Shown piece after piece: positions 9,898 to 19,659 of a stretch of DNA of 64,000 bases. Made by a program: the position numbers and the translations under genes. This DNA is from Thermomonas sp. XSG (lineage in GTDB: Bacteria; Pseudomonadota; Gammaproteobacteria; Xanthomonadales; Xanthomonadaceae): contig NZ_CP061497.1 of NCBI RefSeq assembly GCF_014678725.1, positions 1,628,001 to 1,692,000 of the forward strand, in the 5' to 3' direction. Within the stretch, counting starts at the first letter, position 1, and each line of letters begins with the position of its first letter. The notes under the pieces are model-generated. The model was not told the DNA's origin. It did no database searches and was given only the letters and a program-made list of their open reading frames with translations.

Positions 9898-11094
9898 ATG
9901 GACTGGTCGGAACTGCAGGTGATGGTGGTCGAGGATCACGGCTTCCAGCGCCGCATCGCACTGCGCCTGCTCACGGAGCTGGGCGTCGAACGCGCGCTGG
10001 AAGGCGCCGACGGGCTGGACGCGCTGGACGTGCTGCGCCGGCAGCCGACGCCGCCGGACGTGGTGCTGGTGGACCTGGACATGCCCGGCATGGACGGCAT
10101 CGAATGCATCGGCCAGATCGCGCAGGAGCGGCTGGCGCGCGCGGTGGTGGTGGTGAGCGCGCTCGATCCGGCGCTGCTGCATACCGTGCAGACCATGGCC
10201 CGCGCCTACGGGCTGCGCGTGCTGGGCAGCGTGGAGAAGCCGCTGACCCGCGACAAGCTTGAAGAAGTGCTGGTGCGGTTCGGCGACCATGTCGGCGAAC
10301 AGCATGACGAGAGCGAGGCGGACTTCACCGTGCCCGCGCTGCTGGAAGCGCTGGGCAACGGCGAGATCCTGCCGTGGTTCCAGCCGCAGGTGGAGTTCGG
10401 CAACGGCAAGGTGGTGGGGGTGGAGGCGCTGGCGCGCTGGGAGCGCCCCGACGGCAGCGTGGTGCGGCCGGTGCTGTTCGTGCCGCTGCTGGAGCGCGAA
10501 GGCCGGGCCGACGCGCTGACCGAGCGCATGCTGGACGAGGGGTGCCGCTGGCTGCAGCGCTGGTGCCGCGACGGCATGCGGTTGAAGCTGTCGGTCAACG
10601 TCTCGCCGCTGGCGCTGGCCGACCCGGCGGCGGCCGACCGCTACCAGGCCATCGTCGAAAGCCATGCGATCAGCCCGGAGGACGTGGTGCTGGAGATCAC
10701 CGAGAGTTCGGTGATGACGGATGCCGCGCGCGGCCTGGGGGTGCTGGCACGCCTGCGGCTGAAGGGGTTCGGCCTGTCGATCGACGACTTCGGCACCGGC
10801 TATTCCTCGCTGGCGCAGCTGGCGCAGGTGCCGTTCACCGAGCTCAAGGTCGACAGGGAATTCGTGTTTTCGGCGCATTCGCAGCCGCGCAAGCGGGCGG
10901 TGGTGGAGGCCAGCCTGGACCTGGCGCGCAAGCTCAACCTGACCACGGTGGCGGAAGGCGTGGAAACCGTTGAGGACTGGCAGTTGCTGGCCGAGCTCGG
11001 CTGCAGCATCGCCCAGGGCTGGTTGATCGGGCGGCCGGTGCCGGGCAGCGAACTGCCGGCGGCGATCGCCCGCTGGCGCCGCCCGGTACTGTGA
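9898..11094 (+). CDS. response regulator with EAL domain, predicted c-di-GMP phosphodiesterase
   Basis: 398 residues. An N-terminal receiver domain (about 6-120) has acidic pocket VVEDH, phosphoacceptor D59 in [12 protein letters not shown] and Lys in SVEKPL. An EAL domain (about 150-390) has [42 protein letters not shown] and QGWLIGRP, so metal- and substrate-binding residues are complete and hydrolysis of c-di-GMP is expected. No GGDEF domain. The ATG at 9898 follows a GGGGAGAG ribosome binding site. It precedes a hybrid kinase by 45 bp; the two probably form a phosphorelay. Confidence 0.9.
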   Translation: MDWSELQVMVVEDHGFQRRIALRLLTELGVERALEGADGLDALDVLRRQPTPPDVVLVDLDMPGMDGIECIGQIAQERLARAVVVVSALDPALLHTVQTMARAYGLRVLGSVEKPLTRDKLEEVLVRFGDHVGEQHDESEADFTVPALLEALGNGEILPWFQPQVEFGNGKVVGVEALARWERPDGSVVRPVLFVPLLEREGRADALTERMLDEGCRWLQRWCRDGMRLKLSVNVSPLALADPAAADRYQAIVESHAISPEDVVLEITESSVMTDAARGLGVLARLRLKGFGLSIDDFGTGYSSLAQLAQVPFTELKVDREFVFSAHSQPRKRAVVEASLDLARKLNLTTVAEGVETVEDWQLLAELGCSIAQGWLIGRPVPGSELPAAIARWRRPVL

Positions 11095-11139
11095 CGATGG
11101 CCGTCGGTCGCCGCACCGGCCCCAACGCCTGCTGACGCC

Positions 11140-14046
11140 GTGCGCTTTGACCTGTCCCGCCTCGGCATCCGCCACCAGCTGCTGAGCCTGTTCGGGTTGT
11201 TCCTGCTGACCGGCGCGCTGGTGGTGGTGGTGGATGAGGTCGGCCAGCACTTCGCGCAGCGTTCGATGGAGTCGATGCGGGATGACGTGCTGGTGGGCAT
11301 GCGCCGGATCCGCCGGCTGTCCGATGCCTATGGCAGCGAGATGGTGGGCGTCACCTTCCGCACCCGCAACTACCTGATCAGCTGGGAACAGGCCGGCCAG
11401 CGGATCGAGCGGGCGCAGGCGACCATGGACCGCGAATGGCGGGCGCTGCAGGCGATGCCGCTGGACGAGGAAAGCCGCGCGTTGCTGGATCAGGCGCTGC
11501 GCGCGCGCCCGCGTGCCGATGCCGCCGCCGCCAGCCTGCGCGAGATACTGCGGCAGCGCGACATCCTCGCGCTGGGCCGGTTTGCCGACCGCGAGCTGTA
11601 TCCGGCAGTGGATCCGCTGGTGCAGCGGCTGGAGCGGATCGATGCGCGCGGGCAGGCGCGCGCCGCGGCGCTGGCGCAGGGCGCGCTGGAGCGCGGCATC
11701 TGGGTCAGCCGGATCCGGATCGGGCTGTCGCTGGCCTGCGTGCTGCTGGCACTGCTGTTCGGCCGGCGCATCCTGCGCGACGGCTACCGTGGGGTGGAAA
11801 GCCTGACCTGGCTGGCGCGGCGGATGACCCAGAACGACTACACCGCGCAGCCGCGTTACCTGCCGCGCGGCGAGCTCGGCGAAGTCATGGACAGCTTCCT
11901 GCGCATGCGCGACCACGTGCACCGGATCGAGGGCCAGCTGACCGAACAGCTGGATCGCATCGACCGGGTGCGGGTGGCGCTGGAGCGGCGCGAGCAGTTC
12001 CAGCGGCTGCTGCTGGAGGCGGCGCAGACGGCGATCTTCGCGGTCGACGAGGACGGCGTGTTCTCGCAGGTCAATCCGTTCGCGGAAAAGCTGCTGGGCT
12101 GGCCGGCCGGTCAGCTGCTGGGGCGCGAGAAGCTGGATGTGGTGCTGGACCCGGAGGCGCTCGGCGCGCTGGCGCGCTCGCTCAGCGAGGCCTACGGCCA
12201 TACCGTGCCGCCCGACTGGACCGCGCTGCGCGAGTTGGCGCGCCATCGCGAACCGCCGCGCGAATTCGCCCTGCGCCACCAGCGTGGCCGCACCCTGCCG
12301 GTGTTGCTGGCGCTGTCGGCGATGCGCGACGACACCGGCGCGATGGTCGGGCTGCTGGCGGTGGCCACCGACCTGACCATGCAGAAGAGGCTCGAGCGCG
12401 CCCTGCGCGACAGCGAAGCGCGTGCCCGCGAGGCCAGCCAGGCCAAGAGCGCCTTCCTGGCGGCAATGAGCCACGAGATCCGCACGCCGATGATCGGCGT
12501 CACCGGAATGATCGAGATCCTCGGGCATACCGAACTGGATCCGGAGCAGCGCCGTGCGCTGGGCATCATCCAGGCCTCGGCCGAAACCCTGCTGCGGATC
12601 ATCGGCGACATCCTCGACTTCTCGAAGATCGAGGCCGGCAAGATGGAGATCGAGCCGGTGCCGACTTCGCTGCCGGAGCTGGTGCGCAGCGTCGCCGCCA
12701 GCTTCTCGGGCTCGGCATCGAGCAAGGGCCTGGTGCTGGACAGCGAGGTCGATCCGCAGGTCGCGCCGGCGCACCGGGGCGACCCGGTGCGGCTGCGCCA
12801 GGTGATCGGCAACTTCCTGTCGAACGCGATCAAGTTCACCGACCACGGCAAGGTCACCGTCGCGGTGAAGCTGCTCCAGCACACGCCGGGCGAAGGTGCT
12901 TTGGGCAGGGACCTGCTGGAACTGAGCGTGGCCGACACCGGCATCGGCATCAGCGAGCAGGCGCAGGCCCGGTTGTTCAAGCCGTTCTCGCAGGCGGAAG
13001 TGGACACCACCCGCCGGTTCGGTGGCACCGGTCTCGGGCTGGCGATCAGCCGCCGCATCGCCGAGCTGATGGGTGGCCATATCGAAATGGAGTCGGCGCC
13101 CGGCAGGGGCACCACCATGCGCCTGAAGCTGGAGCTGCCTCGGGCGCCGGCGGACCAGCTGCCGGAGCTGACCCTGCCGGGCCGGCATGCGCCCGGCTTC
13201 CGGCCGCGTCCGCTGCCATCGGTGGAGGAGGCCGAGCGCGAGCGCAGCCTGGTCCTGCTGGTCGACGACCACGCCACCAATCGGCTGGTGATCCAGCGCC
13301 AGCTGGCGCTGGCCGGCTACGCCTCGGAAACCGCCGAGGACGGTATGGAGGGACTGGAACGCTGGCGCAGCGGGCGCTACGCGCTGCTGCTCAGCGACGT
13401 GCACATGCCGCGCATGGACGGCTACCAGTTGGCCCGCACGATCCGCGCCGAAGAGCTGGGAAGAGGCCTGCCGCGCACCCCGATCGTGGCGCTGACCGCC
13501 TCGGCGCTGAAGGGCGAGGCCGAGCGCTGCCTGGGCGCCGGCATGGACGACTACCTGACCAAGCCGGTGGGCATCGCCAGCCTCGGCGTCTGCCTGCAGC
13601 GCTGGCTGCCCCACACGGCCGGGGCGCCGGCCGTGGCCATGCCGGTGGCAGCCGCACCAGCCGCTGCCGTCTCTGCGCCGGTGCAGAAGGGCGCGCCGGA
13701 CGCAAGCGCAACGGTGCTCGCCGGCGACGTGCTGCGCGAGCTGGCCGGAGACCGCCCGGGCGACATACGCGCGCTGCTGGAGGACTATCTGCGCTGCACC
13801 CGCGACGACATGGAGGCGCTGGAGCGCCTGCGCGCCGCCGGTGACCTGCCCGCGCTGGTGACCCAGGCGCACCGGCTGAAAGGCGCGGCGCGGCTGGTGG
13901 GTGCGGTCGAACTGGGGGAGGCGGCCGCCGCGCTCGAAAGCACGCTGCGTAGCGGCGCCCGTGAGCGGCTGCCGGCGCTGGAGGACGCATTGCACGCCGC
14001 CCACTGGCGGCTGCAGGAGTACGTGGCCCGGCAGTACCCGCATTAG
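11140..14046 (+). CDS. hybrid sensor histidine kinase with PAS, receiver and HPt domains
   Basis: 968 residues, GTG start. Two membrane segments (about 12-34 and 190-210) flank a periplasmic helical sensor, followed by a HAMP-like linker and a PAS domain (about 290-410). HisKA has SHEIRTPM. The ATPase domain has NFLSNAIKFTD, DTGIGIS and GGTGLGLAI. A receiver domain (LLVDDHATN, LLLSDVHMPRMDG) and a C-terminal HPt with AHRLKGAA complete a four-step phosphorelay. The likely output is the REC-EAL protein directly upstream. The start codon has no obvious ribosome binding site, so translation may depend on the upstream gene. Confidence 0.92.
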   Translation: MRFDLSRLGIRHQLLSLFGLFLLTGALVVVVDEVGQHFAQRSMESMRDDVLVGMRRIRRLSDAYGSEMVGVTFRTRNYLISWEQAGQRIERAQATMDREWRALQAMPLDEESRALLDQALRARPRADAAAASLREILRQRDILALGRFADRELYPAVDPLVQRLERIDARGQARAAALAQGALERGIWVSRIRIGLSLACVLLALLFGRRILRDGYRGVESLTWLARRMTQNDYTAQPRYLPRGELGEVMDSFLRMRDHVHRIEGQLTEQLDRIDRVRVALERREQFQRLLLEAAQTAIFAVDEDGVFSQVNPFAEKLLGWPAGQLLGREKLDVVLDPEALGALARSLSEAYGHTVPPDWTALRELARHREPPREFALRHQRGRTLPVLLALSAMRDDTGAMVGLLAVATDLTMQKRLERALRDSEARAREASQAKSAFLAAMSHEIRTPMIGVTGMIEILGHTELDPEQRRALGIIQASAETLLRIIGDILDFSKIEAGKMEIEPVPTSLPELVRSVAASFSGSASSKGLVLDSEVDPQVAPAHRGDPVRLRQVIGNFLSNAIKFTDHGKVTVAVKLLQHTPGEGALGRDLLELSVADTGIGISEQAQARLFKPFSQAEVDTTRRFGGTGLGLAISRRIAELMGGHIEMESAPGRGTTMRLKLELPRAPADQLPELTLPGRHAPGFRPRPLPSVEEAERERSLVLLVDDHATNRLVIQRQLALAGYASETAEDGMEGLERWRSGRYALLLSDVHMPRMDGYQLARTIRAEELGRGLPRTPIVALTASALKGEAERCLGAGMDDYLTKPVGIASLGVCLQRWLPHTAGAPAVAMPVAAAPAAAVSAPVQKGAPDASATVLAGDVLRELAGDRPGDIRALLEDYLRCTRDDMEALERLRAAGDLPALVTQAHRLKGAARLVGAVELGEAAAALESTLRSGARERLPALEDALHAAHWRLQEYVARQYPH

Positions 14047-14118
14047 GGCGCTGCGATCGGCCAGCGCCGGTGTACCCTGCTTCCAACCGGCCACTGCGGC
14101 CGCGAAGGGACTTATCCG

Positions 14119-14592
14119 ATGCGTGAACTGATCCTGCTCCGCCATGCCCACGCCGATGCGCCCGCTTCCGGCCAGGACGACCTGCTGCGGCCGTTGTCGG
14201 CCACCGGTCTGGCCGAGGCCCGGGCCGCCGGCGACTGGCTGCGCGAGCACGCCCTGCTGCCGGATCGGGTGCTGTGCTCCAACGCCGCGCGCACTCGCCA
14301 GACCCTGGCTGCGCTGGGGGAGCTGGGCTGCACCGACGTGCGCGAGGAGGCAGCGATCTACGAAGCCAGCCCGGGCACCCTGATTGCACTGGCCGATGCC
14401 CACCGCGACGCGCGTCGGCTGCTGCTGATCGGCCACAACCCCGGTCTGGAACAGTTGGCTGCGCTGCTGCACAGCGGCCAGTCCGGCGACTACCGCGGCA
14501 TGCCGCCGGCAGGGGTTGCGGTGCTGGAATTCCCGGTGGAGGCGGCGATCGAGCCCGGCGTGGCACGGCTGTCGCGCTTCTGGTGGCCGTGA
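14119..14592 (+). CDS. sixA: SixA-like phosphohistidine phosphatase
   Basis: 157 residues, a histidine phosphatase fold of SixA size. The catalytic LLRHAHA has its nucleophile at about His9. SNAARTRQT and LLIGHNPGLE carry the conserved Arg and the second His. SixA of E. coli removes phosphate from HPt histidines of ArcB and NPr. Here the gene follows a kinase that ends in an HPt domain by 72 bp, so HPt dephosphorylation is an attractive inferred role. ATG at 14119. Confidence 0.85.
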   Translation: MRELILLRHAHADAPASGQDDLLRPLSATGLAEARAAGDWLREHALLPDRVLCSNAARTRQTLAALGELGCTDVREEAAIYEASPGTLIALADAHRDARRLLLIGHNPGLEQLAALLHSGQSGDYRGMPPAGVAVLEFPVEAAIEPGVARLSRFWWP

Positions 14593-14619
14593 GGCGCGCC
14601 GACGCCGAAGGATGAGCCG

Positions 14620-16590
14620 ATGAGACACCCTCGCCCCGGCCGCGTGCTGGCGGGGCTGCTGGCCCTGCTGCTGGGCGGCTGCGCCACGCTGTCGCCGCAG
14701 CAGCGCAGCGCCGCCGCCGAAGTGGCGGTCAGCGCACGCAGCACGCAGGTGGACTGCATGCGTGCCGATGCCTGCGCGCTGCCCTCGCCGCTGATGGCGA
14801 TGGCGCGGGACACCCTGGCCGCGTCCACCCCGGCGGCGCCGCGCCACCGTGCGCTGATCCTGGACGATGCCCCCGACGCGCTGCTGGCGCGGATCCACCT
14901 GATCCGCGCCGCCCGGCGCAGCATCGGCCTGCAGACCTATATCTTCGACGAGGACGATTCCGCCCAGCTGGTGCTGGACGAGCTGCAGGCGGCGGCGTTC
15001 CGCGGCGTCAAGGTCCGCATCCTGGTCGACCAGCTGGCGGCGCTGCGCAAGGTGGAAACGCTGGCGGCGCTGTCGTCCCTGCACGCCAACCTGGAGTTAC
15101 GCGTCTACAACCCGGTGCTGGACCGCGCGCGGCTGTCGCTGCCGATGTACGCGGTGGCCGCGGCCTGCTGCTGGCGCCAGCTCAACCGGCGCATGCACAA
15201 CAAGCTGCTGGTGGTGGACGATGCGGTGGGCATCGTCGGCGGTCGCAACTACCAGGACGACTATTACGACTGGGGCGGCGAGTTCAATTTCCGCGACCGC
15301 GACCTGCTGTTGGCCGGGCCGGCGGTGGCCGACATGGCGGCGAATTTCGAGGCGTTCTGGGTGTCGGGGCGCAGCGTGCCGGCGGAGCAGCTGGGCGACG
15401 TGGCCCGCTACCTGCGGGAGCACGGCCCGCCGCCGGCGCCGCACCACGTGTTCCACAACCCGGCGCGGGTGCGTGCGCTGCTGGCCGAGGTGGCCGACGA
15501 TGCGGTGCTGCGCACACGCTTCGTCGCGCCGGCGTTGCCGGTGCAGGGGGTAAAGTTCCTTGCCGACCTGCCCGCCAAGCATGGCCGGGACACAGCCGCG
15601 GAACTTGTCGATGCCACCGCGGTTGCAGGCAACCCCTCACCGGATACCAGCCACGGCCTGCGCGGTCTGATCGCCGGCGCCGACCGCGAAATCCTGCTGC
15701 AGACGCCCTACCTGGTGTTGTCGAAGCCGGCGCAGGCGCTGTTCCGCGAACTGCAGCAGCGGCCGCAGCCGCCGCGCGTGCTGGTGTCCACCAACAGCCT
15801 GGCCTCCACTGACGCCTTCATCGCCTACGCCCTGTCCTACAAGTACAAGCGCCGCTACCTGCGCGATTTCGGCTTCGAGATCCACGAGTTCAAGCCGTTC
15901 CCGGCGGACGCGCCGTTCGAACTGGGCGCCACCGGCGCCGGCCTCCAGGAAGCCGAGCCGCCGGCCGCGTCCGCGCGCGCCGGTGCCGGCAGCCTGCGCG
16001 AACGCCAGCTGGCCGAGCGCGGCCTGCGCAGCGAGCCGGCCAGCGAGGCCGGGCGGCCGTCGCCGTTCGCCTCCTCCGGCGGTCTGCCGGTGCGGCTCAA
16101 GCGCGCCGGCCTGCGCATGGGCATGCATGCCAAGTCGCTGGTGATCGACGGCCGGGTCGGCGTGGTGGGCACCCACAACTTCGACCCGCGCGGCGACAGC
16201 CTGAATACCGAGAGCGCGGTGGTGATCGCCGACCCCGGCTTCGCCGCGGTGCTGGCCGCCAGCATCCGTCGCGACATGGCCCCGGCCAATGCGTGGACCA
16301 TCGGCCGACGCGACGACGCGCCGATCTTCTCCGGGATCGAATACAACCTGTCGAAGTTGTCCGAGCGGATGCCGGTGTTCGACCTGTGGCCTTACAAGTA
16401 CGCCACCAGCTACGACTACGTGCCGGGGCCGGGCTGCCCGCCCACGGTGGCGCCGCCGTCGCCGTTCGCGCCGGAGTTCCGCCGCTGCAACCAGCCGGTG
16501 GGCGACTTCCCGGAGGTCGACATCGGCCTGAAATGGCTGGGCGTGCGCACGTTCACCGCGTTCGGTTCGGGGCTGTCGCCGATCCTGTGA
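14620..16590 (+). CDS. phospholipase D-family lipoprotein (cardiolipin synthase-like)
   Basis: 656 residues. The lipoprotein signal has LGGC at about residues 18-21. Two HKD-type motifs mark the PLD superfamily: HNKLLVVDDAVGIVGGRN in the first half and HAKSLVIDGRVGVVGTHN in the second. These form the two halves of one active site that acts on phosphodiester bonds of phospholipids. A poorly conserved Ala/Gly/Arg-rich insert (about residues 440-490) sits between the halves. A GAAGGA ribosome binding site precedes the ATG at 14620. Cardiolipin or phosphatidyl transfer is inferred; the exact substrate is unknown. Confidence 0.87.
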   Translation: MRHPRPGRVLAGLLALLLGGCATLSPQQRSAAAEVAVSARSTQVDCMRADACALPSPLMAMARDTLAASTPAAPRHRALILDDAPDALLARIHLIRAARRSIGLQTYIFDEDDSAQLVLDELQAAAFRGVKVRILVDQLAALRKVETLAALSSLHANLELRVYNPVLDRARLSLPMYAVAAACCWRQLNRRMHNKLLVVDDAVGIVGGRNYQDDYYDWGGEFNFRDRDLLLAGPAVADMAANFEAFWVSGRSVPAEQLGDVARYLREHGPPPAPHHVFHNPARVRALLAEVADDAVLRTRFVAPALPVQGVKFLADLPAKHGRDTAAELVDATAVAGNPSPDTSHGLRGLIAGADREILLQTPYLVLSKPAQALFRELQQRPQPPRVLVSTNSLASTDAFIAYALSYKYKRRYLRDFGFEIHEFKPFPADAPFELGATGAGLQEAEPPAASARAGAGSLRERQLAERGLRSEPASEAGRPSPFASSGGLPVRLKRAGLRMGMHAKSLVIDGRVGVVGTHNFDPRGDSLNTESAVVIADPGFAAVLAASIRRDMAPANAWTIGRRDDAPIFSGIEYNLSKLSERMPVFDLWPYKYATSYDYVPGPGCPPTVAPPSPFAPEFRRCNQPVGDFPEVDIGLKWLGVRTFTAFGSGLSPIL

Positions 16591-16685
16591 GGGGAGGCGC
16601 CGGAGGGCGTGACGGATGGCGATTGACGCGCCAGCGCGCGCGTCCTAGTCTGCCAAACTCATTTTCATTGCCTTCCGGGGCCCAC

Positions 16686-17294
16686 ATGTCGATCACCCTG
16701 AACTTCGAGCTCAACGACCACGATCTGGCCCATTTCCAGGCGGCAGCGGAACATTCCCGCAAGGCGGTCGAAGGCAAGAGCGCCGAGGAGATCGTGGCTG
16801 CCGCGGTCGCGCTGCTGGACGATGCGCAGAAGACCCAGCTGCCGGATTTCATCCGCGAGCGCCTGCTGCGCCTGGACGACATGATCGCGATGGTGCGCGA
16901 CGAGGCCTGGGCGATGCCCGAGGCCGACCGCCAGCGCGTGCTGTCGGCACTGGCCTATTTCGCCGACCCGAACGACATCATCCCGGACGCTGTGCAGGTA
17001 CTGGGCTTCCTCGACGACGCGGTGATGATCGAGCTGTCGGTGCGCGAACTGGCGCACGAGCTGGACGCCTACGACGACTTCTGCGACTACCGCGCCCGCG
17101 AAGCCGCCCGCCTCGGCGTCGATCCGGCCACGCTGGGCCGCACCGACTGGTTGGACAGCCGCCGCGAGGAACTGGTGGACCGCATGCACGCCCGCCGCGA
17201 GCGCGATTTCGGCGTCGGCTACGGCCGCAGCAGCGGCTATGGACGTGCTTCCTACATCCGCACCTGGCGCCCCGGCGCGTTCAAGGTGCGCTGA
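16686..17294 (+). CDS. YkvA-like protein (DUF1232)
   Basis: 202 residues. The DUF1232 signature ALAYFADPNDIIPDAVQVLGFLDDAVMIEL (split: ALAYFADPNDIIPD, then GFLDDAVMIEL) occupies about residues 85-120, between helical regions. The family is small, often membrane-associated and of unknown function. The C-terminal tail is rich in Tyr, Gly and Arg. It is 5 bp ahead of the thioesterase gene, suggesting co-transcription. Confidence 0.8.
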   Translation: MSITLNFELNDHDLAHFQAAAEHSRKAVEGKSAEEIVAAAVALLDDAQKTQLPDFIRERLLRLDDMIAMVRDEAWAMPEADRQRVLSALAYFADPNDIIPDAVQVLGFLDDAVMIELSVRELAHELDAYDDFCDYRAREAARLGVDPATLGRTDWLDSRREELVDRMHARRERDFGVGYGRSSGYGRASYIRTWRPGAFKVR

Positions 17295-17299
17295 GCCGG

Positions 17300-17743
17300 A
17301 TGGCCGCGCGCGATTTCACCTGGCCGGAGGGCACCACCCTCGCGGCGCTGAACGCGCGCTCCGCCGGGACGCTGATGGAGGCGCTCGGCATCGTCTTCAC
17401 CGAACTCGGCGAAGGCTACCTGCGCGCCACCATGCCGGTGGACGCGCGCACCCACCAGCCCTACGGCCTGCTGCATGGCGGCGCTTCGGTGGCGCTGGCG
17501 GAAACCCTGGGCAGCAGCGCCGGCGCGCTGCTGGCCGGCGGCAACGCGGTGGTGGGACTGGAGATCAACGCCAACCACCTGCGCGCGGTGCGCGAAGGCA
17601 CCGTCACCGGCACCACCCGGCCCCTCCACATCGGTCGCAGTACCCAGGTGTGGGAGATCGAGATCGAGGACGAGGCCGGCAGGCCGGTCTGCATCAGCCG
17701 GATCACCCTGGCAGTGCTGCCACAGCCCCCCGCTTCCGCCTGA
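17300..17743 (+). CDS. hotdog-fold thioesterase, PaaI/YdiI-like
   Basis: 147 residues. The hotdog signature is clear: THQPYGLLHGGASVALAET (the catalytic acidic residue is the Glu of this helix), then GLEINANHLRAVREG and a final WEIEIEDEAGRPVCISR strand. The family hydrolyses acyl- or aroyl-CoA; YdiI-type members act on 1,4-dihydroxy-2-naphthoyl-CoA. The sequence alone does not fix the substrate. It lies between the YkvA-like and acyltransferase genes on the same strand. Confidence 0.88.
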   Translation: MAARDFTWPEGTTLAALNARSAGTLMEALGIVFTELGEGYLRATMPVDARTHQPYGLLHGGASVALAETLGSSAGALLAGGNAVVGLEINANHLRAVREGTVTGTTRPLHIGRSTQVWEIEIEDEAGRPVCISRITLAVLPQPPASA

Positions 17744-17837
17744 CGGCACCGGCGCAGCTGCGCTGGACGCGGGCGCGGGCCTTGCCGCTTCCCCCTTACA
17801 CTTGCCGCCTCTCTTCCCGGCGCCCCCACCGTCGCCC

Positions 17838-18575
17838 ATGCGCGCGTTCCGTTATCTGTATCGCCTGCCGCTGTTCGCCTGGCACGTCCTGATCCACCTG
17901 CCGCTGACCCTGCTGCTGATCGCCATCGGCAACGGCGGGCCGCTGTCGCACGGCATCGTGCGCTGGTGGGCGGGCGGGCTGCTGCGGGTGTTCGGGATGC
18001 GGGTGCAGCGCGTCGGCACGCCGCTGCCGGGTGGCACCTTGTTCGTCGCCAACCACGTCAGCTGGGTCGACATCATGGCGCTGCACTCGCAGCACATGAT
18101 GGGCTTCATCGCCAAGTCGGAGATCCGCCGCTGGCCGGTGGTGGGGTGGGTCACCACCCACGCCGAGACCATCTTCCTGCAGCGCGGCAACGGCGACTCG
18201 CTGGGGCTGGTGATGGCCGAGATGGCGCAGCGCCTGCGCGATGGCCGCGCGGTGGCGGCGTTCCCCGAAGGCGGCACCCGCGACGGTCGCGAGCTCGGTG
18301 CCTTCCACGCCCGCATCTTCACCGCCGCGGTGGACGCCAATGCACCGGTGCAGCCGGTGGCGCTGTGCTACGGCGTGCATTGCGAGGCGCAGCCGATCGT
18401 CGCGTTCGCCCCGCGCGAGCATTTCATCGGCAACCTGGTGCGCCTGCTCGGCGAACCGCCGCGGCCGGTGCGGGTGTGCTTCATGCAGCCGATCCTGCCG
18501 GGCGAACACGAAGGGCGCCGCGGCATCGCCCGGGTAGCGCGCGAGCGCGTGCTGCAGGCGATGTCCGGGGCCTGA
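17838..18575 (+). CDS. 1-acylglycerol-3-phosphate acyltransferase family protein (PlsC-like)
   Basis: 245 residues. An N-terminal membrane helix (about 12-35) anchors it to the inner membrane. The acyltransferase motif I is NHVSWVD (HX4D), and motif III is FPEGGTRDG. It should transfer an acyl chain to a lyso-phospholipid or related acceptor. ATG at 17838. It ends 9 bp before the YheT-like hydrolase gene, which fits one lipid-related transcription unit. Confidence 0.88.
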   Translation: MRAFRYLYRLPLFAWHVLIHLPLTLLLIAIGNGGPLSHGIVRWWAGGLLRVFGMRVQRVGTPLPGGTLFVANHVSWVDIMALHSQHMMGFIAKSEIRRWPVVGWVTTHAETIFLQRGNGDSLGLVMAEMAQRLRDGRAVAAFPEGGTRDGRELGAFHARIFTAAVDANAPVQPVALCYGVHCEAQPIVAFAPREHFIGNLVRLLGEPPRPVRVCFMQPILPGEHEGRRGIARVARERVLQAMSGA

Positions 18576-18584
18576 GGGAGGCGC

Positions 18585-19586
18585 ATGCCGCTGCTGCCTT
18601 CCGCCTTCAACCCGCCGGCGTGGCTGCGCAACCCGCACCTGCAGTCGGTGGTCGCCGCCAGCCCGCTGCGGGCCGCGCGGGCGCGCAGGCGCCTGCGCGA
18701 GGTGCCGGCGCGCCACGACCCGCTGGTCCTCGATGTCGGCGGCGGCGTGCGCCTGCAGGGCGTCGCCAGCCTGCCCGAAGACAGGGCGCCACGCGCGCTA
18801 GCGCTGCTGCTGCACGGCTGGGAAGGCAGCGCCGATTCCAGCTACATGCAGCTGACCGCGGCGCGCCTGCTGCGCGACGGCTTCGCGGTGTTCCGGCTGG
18901 ATTTCCGTGACCATGGCGACAGCCACCATCTCAACGAGGGCCTGTTCCACTCCAATCGCTTGGATGAGGTGATCGGTGCGGCGCGCGCCGTGTCCGGGCG
19001 CTGGCCAACGCTGCCGCTGGTCGCCGCGGGCTATTCGCTGGGCGGCAACTTCGCGCTGCGGCTGGGCCTGCACGCGCCCGCGGCCGGCCTGCCGCTGCGC
19101 CGGGTGGCGGCCGTCTGCCCGCTGCTGGACCCGGCGCGGACCATGGATGCGATGGAGGCGGGGCCGGCGTTCTACATGCGCCATTTCGAGCACAAGTGGC
19201 GGCAGTCGCTGGCGCGCAAGCGCGCGCTGTTCCCGCAGGCGCATGCCTTCGGCGATGACGTGCTGCGCCTGCCCATGCGCGCGCTGACCGCGTGGATGGT
19301 GGCGCACAACACCGGCTTCCCGCACCTGGACGCCTATTTCGACGGTTATTCCGTTGCCAGCGACCGCCTGCAGGCGCTGCCGGTGCCGGTCGACGTGCTG
19401 ATGGCCGAGGACGACCCGGTAATCCCGGCCGACGAGTTCCACCGCATCGCCGGCTATCCCAACGTGACCCTGGAGCTGGCGCCGCATGGCGGCCACTGCG
19501 GCTTCATCGAGGCGATGACGCTGGACGGTTACGCCGAGCGCTGGGTGGCGGCGAAGCTGGCGGCCGCGGTGGGTGCGGGGACCTAG
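18585..19586 (+). CDS. alpha/beta hydrolase, YheT family
   Basis: 333 residues. It opens with FNPPAWLRNPHLQSV, the typical start of the YheT family. The nucleophile elbow is GYSLGG near residue 150, and the oxyanion region is LLLHGWEGSADSSY. DFRDHGDS is a family hallmark, and the acidic and His members are probably in AEDDPVIP and APHGGHCGF. Esterase or lipase activity is inferred. A GGAGGC ribosome binding site precedes the ATG. Confidence 0.87.
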   Translation: MPLLPSAFNPPAWLRNPHLQSVVAASPLRAARARRRLREVPARHDPLVLDVGGGVRLQGVASLPEDRAPRALALLLHGWEGSADSSYMQLTAARLLRDGFAVFRLDFRDHGDSHHLNEGLFHSNRLDEVIGAARAVSGRWPTLPLVAAGYSLGGNFALRLGLHAPAAGLPLRRVAAVCPLLDPARTMDAMEAGPAFYMRHFEHKWRQSLARKRALFPQAHAFGDDVLRLPMRALTAWMVAHNTGFPHLDAYFDGYSVASDRLQALPVPVDVLMAEDDPVIPADEFHRIAGYPNVTLELAPHGGHCGFIEAMTLDGYAERWVAAKLAAAVGAGT

Positions 19587-19659
19587 GCCGGGGCACCCGC
19601 GCGGCGCTGGCGCCGCCGCCGTCCTAGAATCGGCGCAACGTTTCCAGCGAGGCATCCGC

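Noticed and set aside
9766..15084. A 1772-residue open frame on the minus strand
   Set aside because: It lies opposite the REC-EAL, hybrid kinase, sixA and PLD genes, which have full domain motifs. Its sequence is Gln/Arg/Ala/His-rich without any domain, as expected from an antisense frame in GC-rich DNA.
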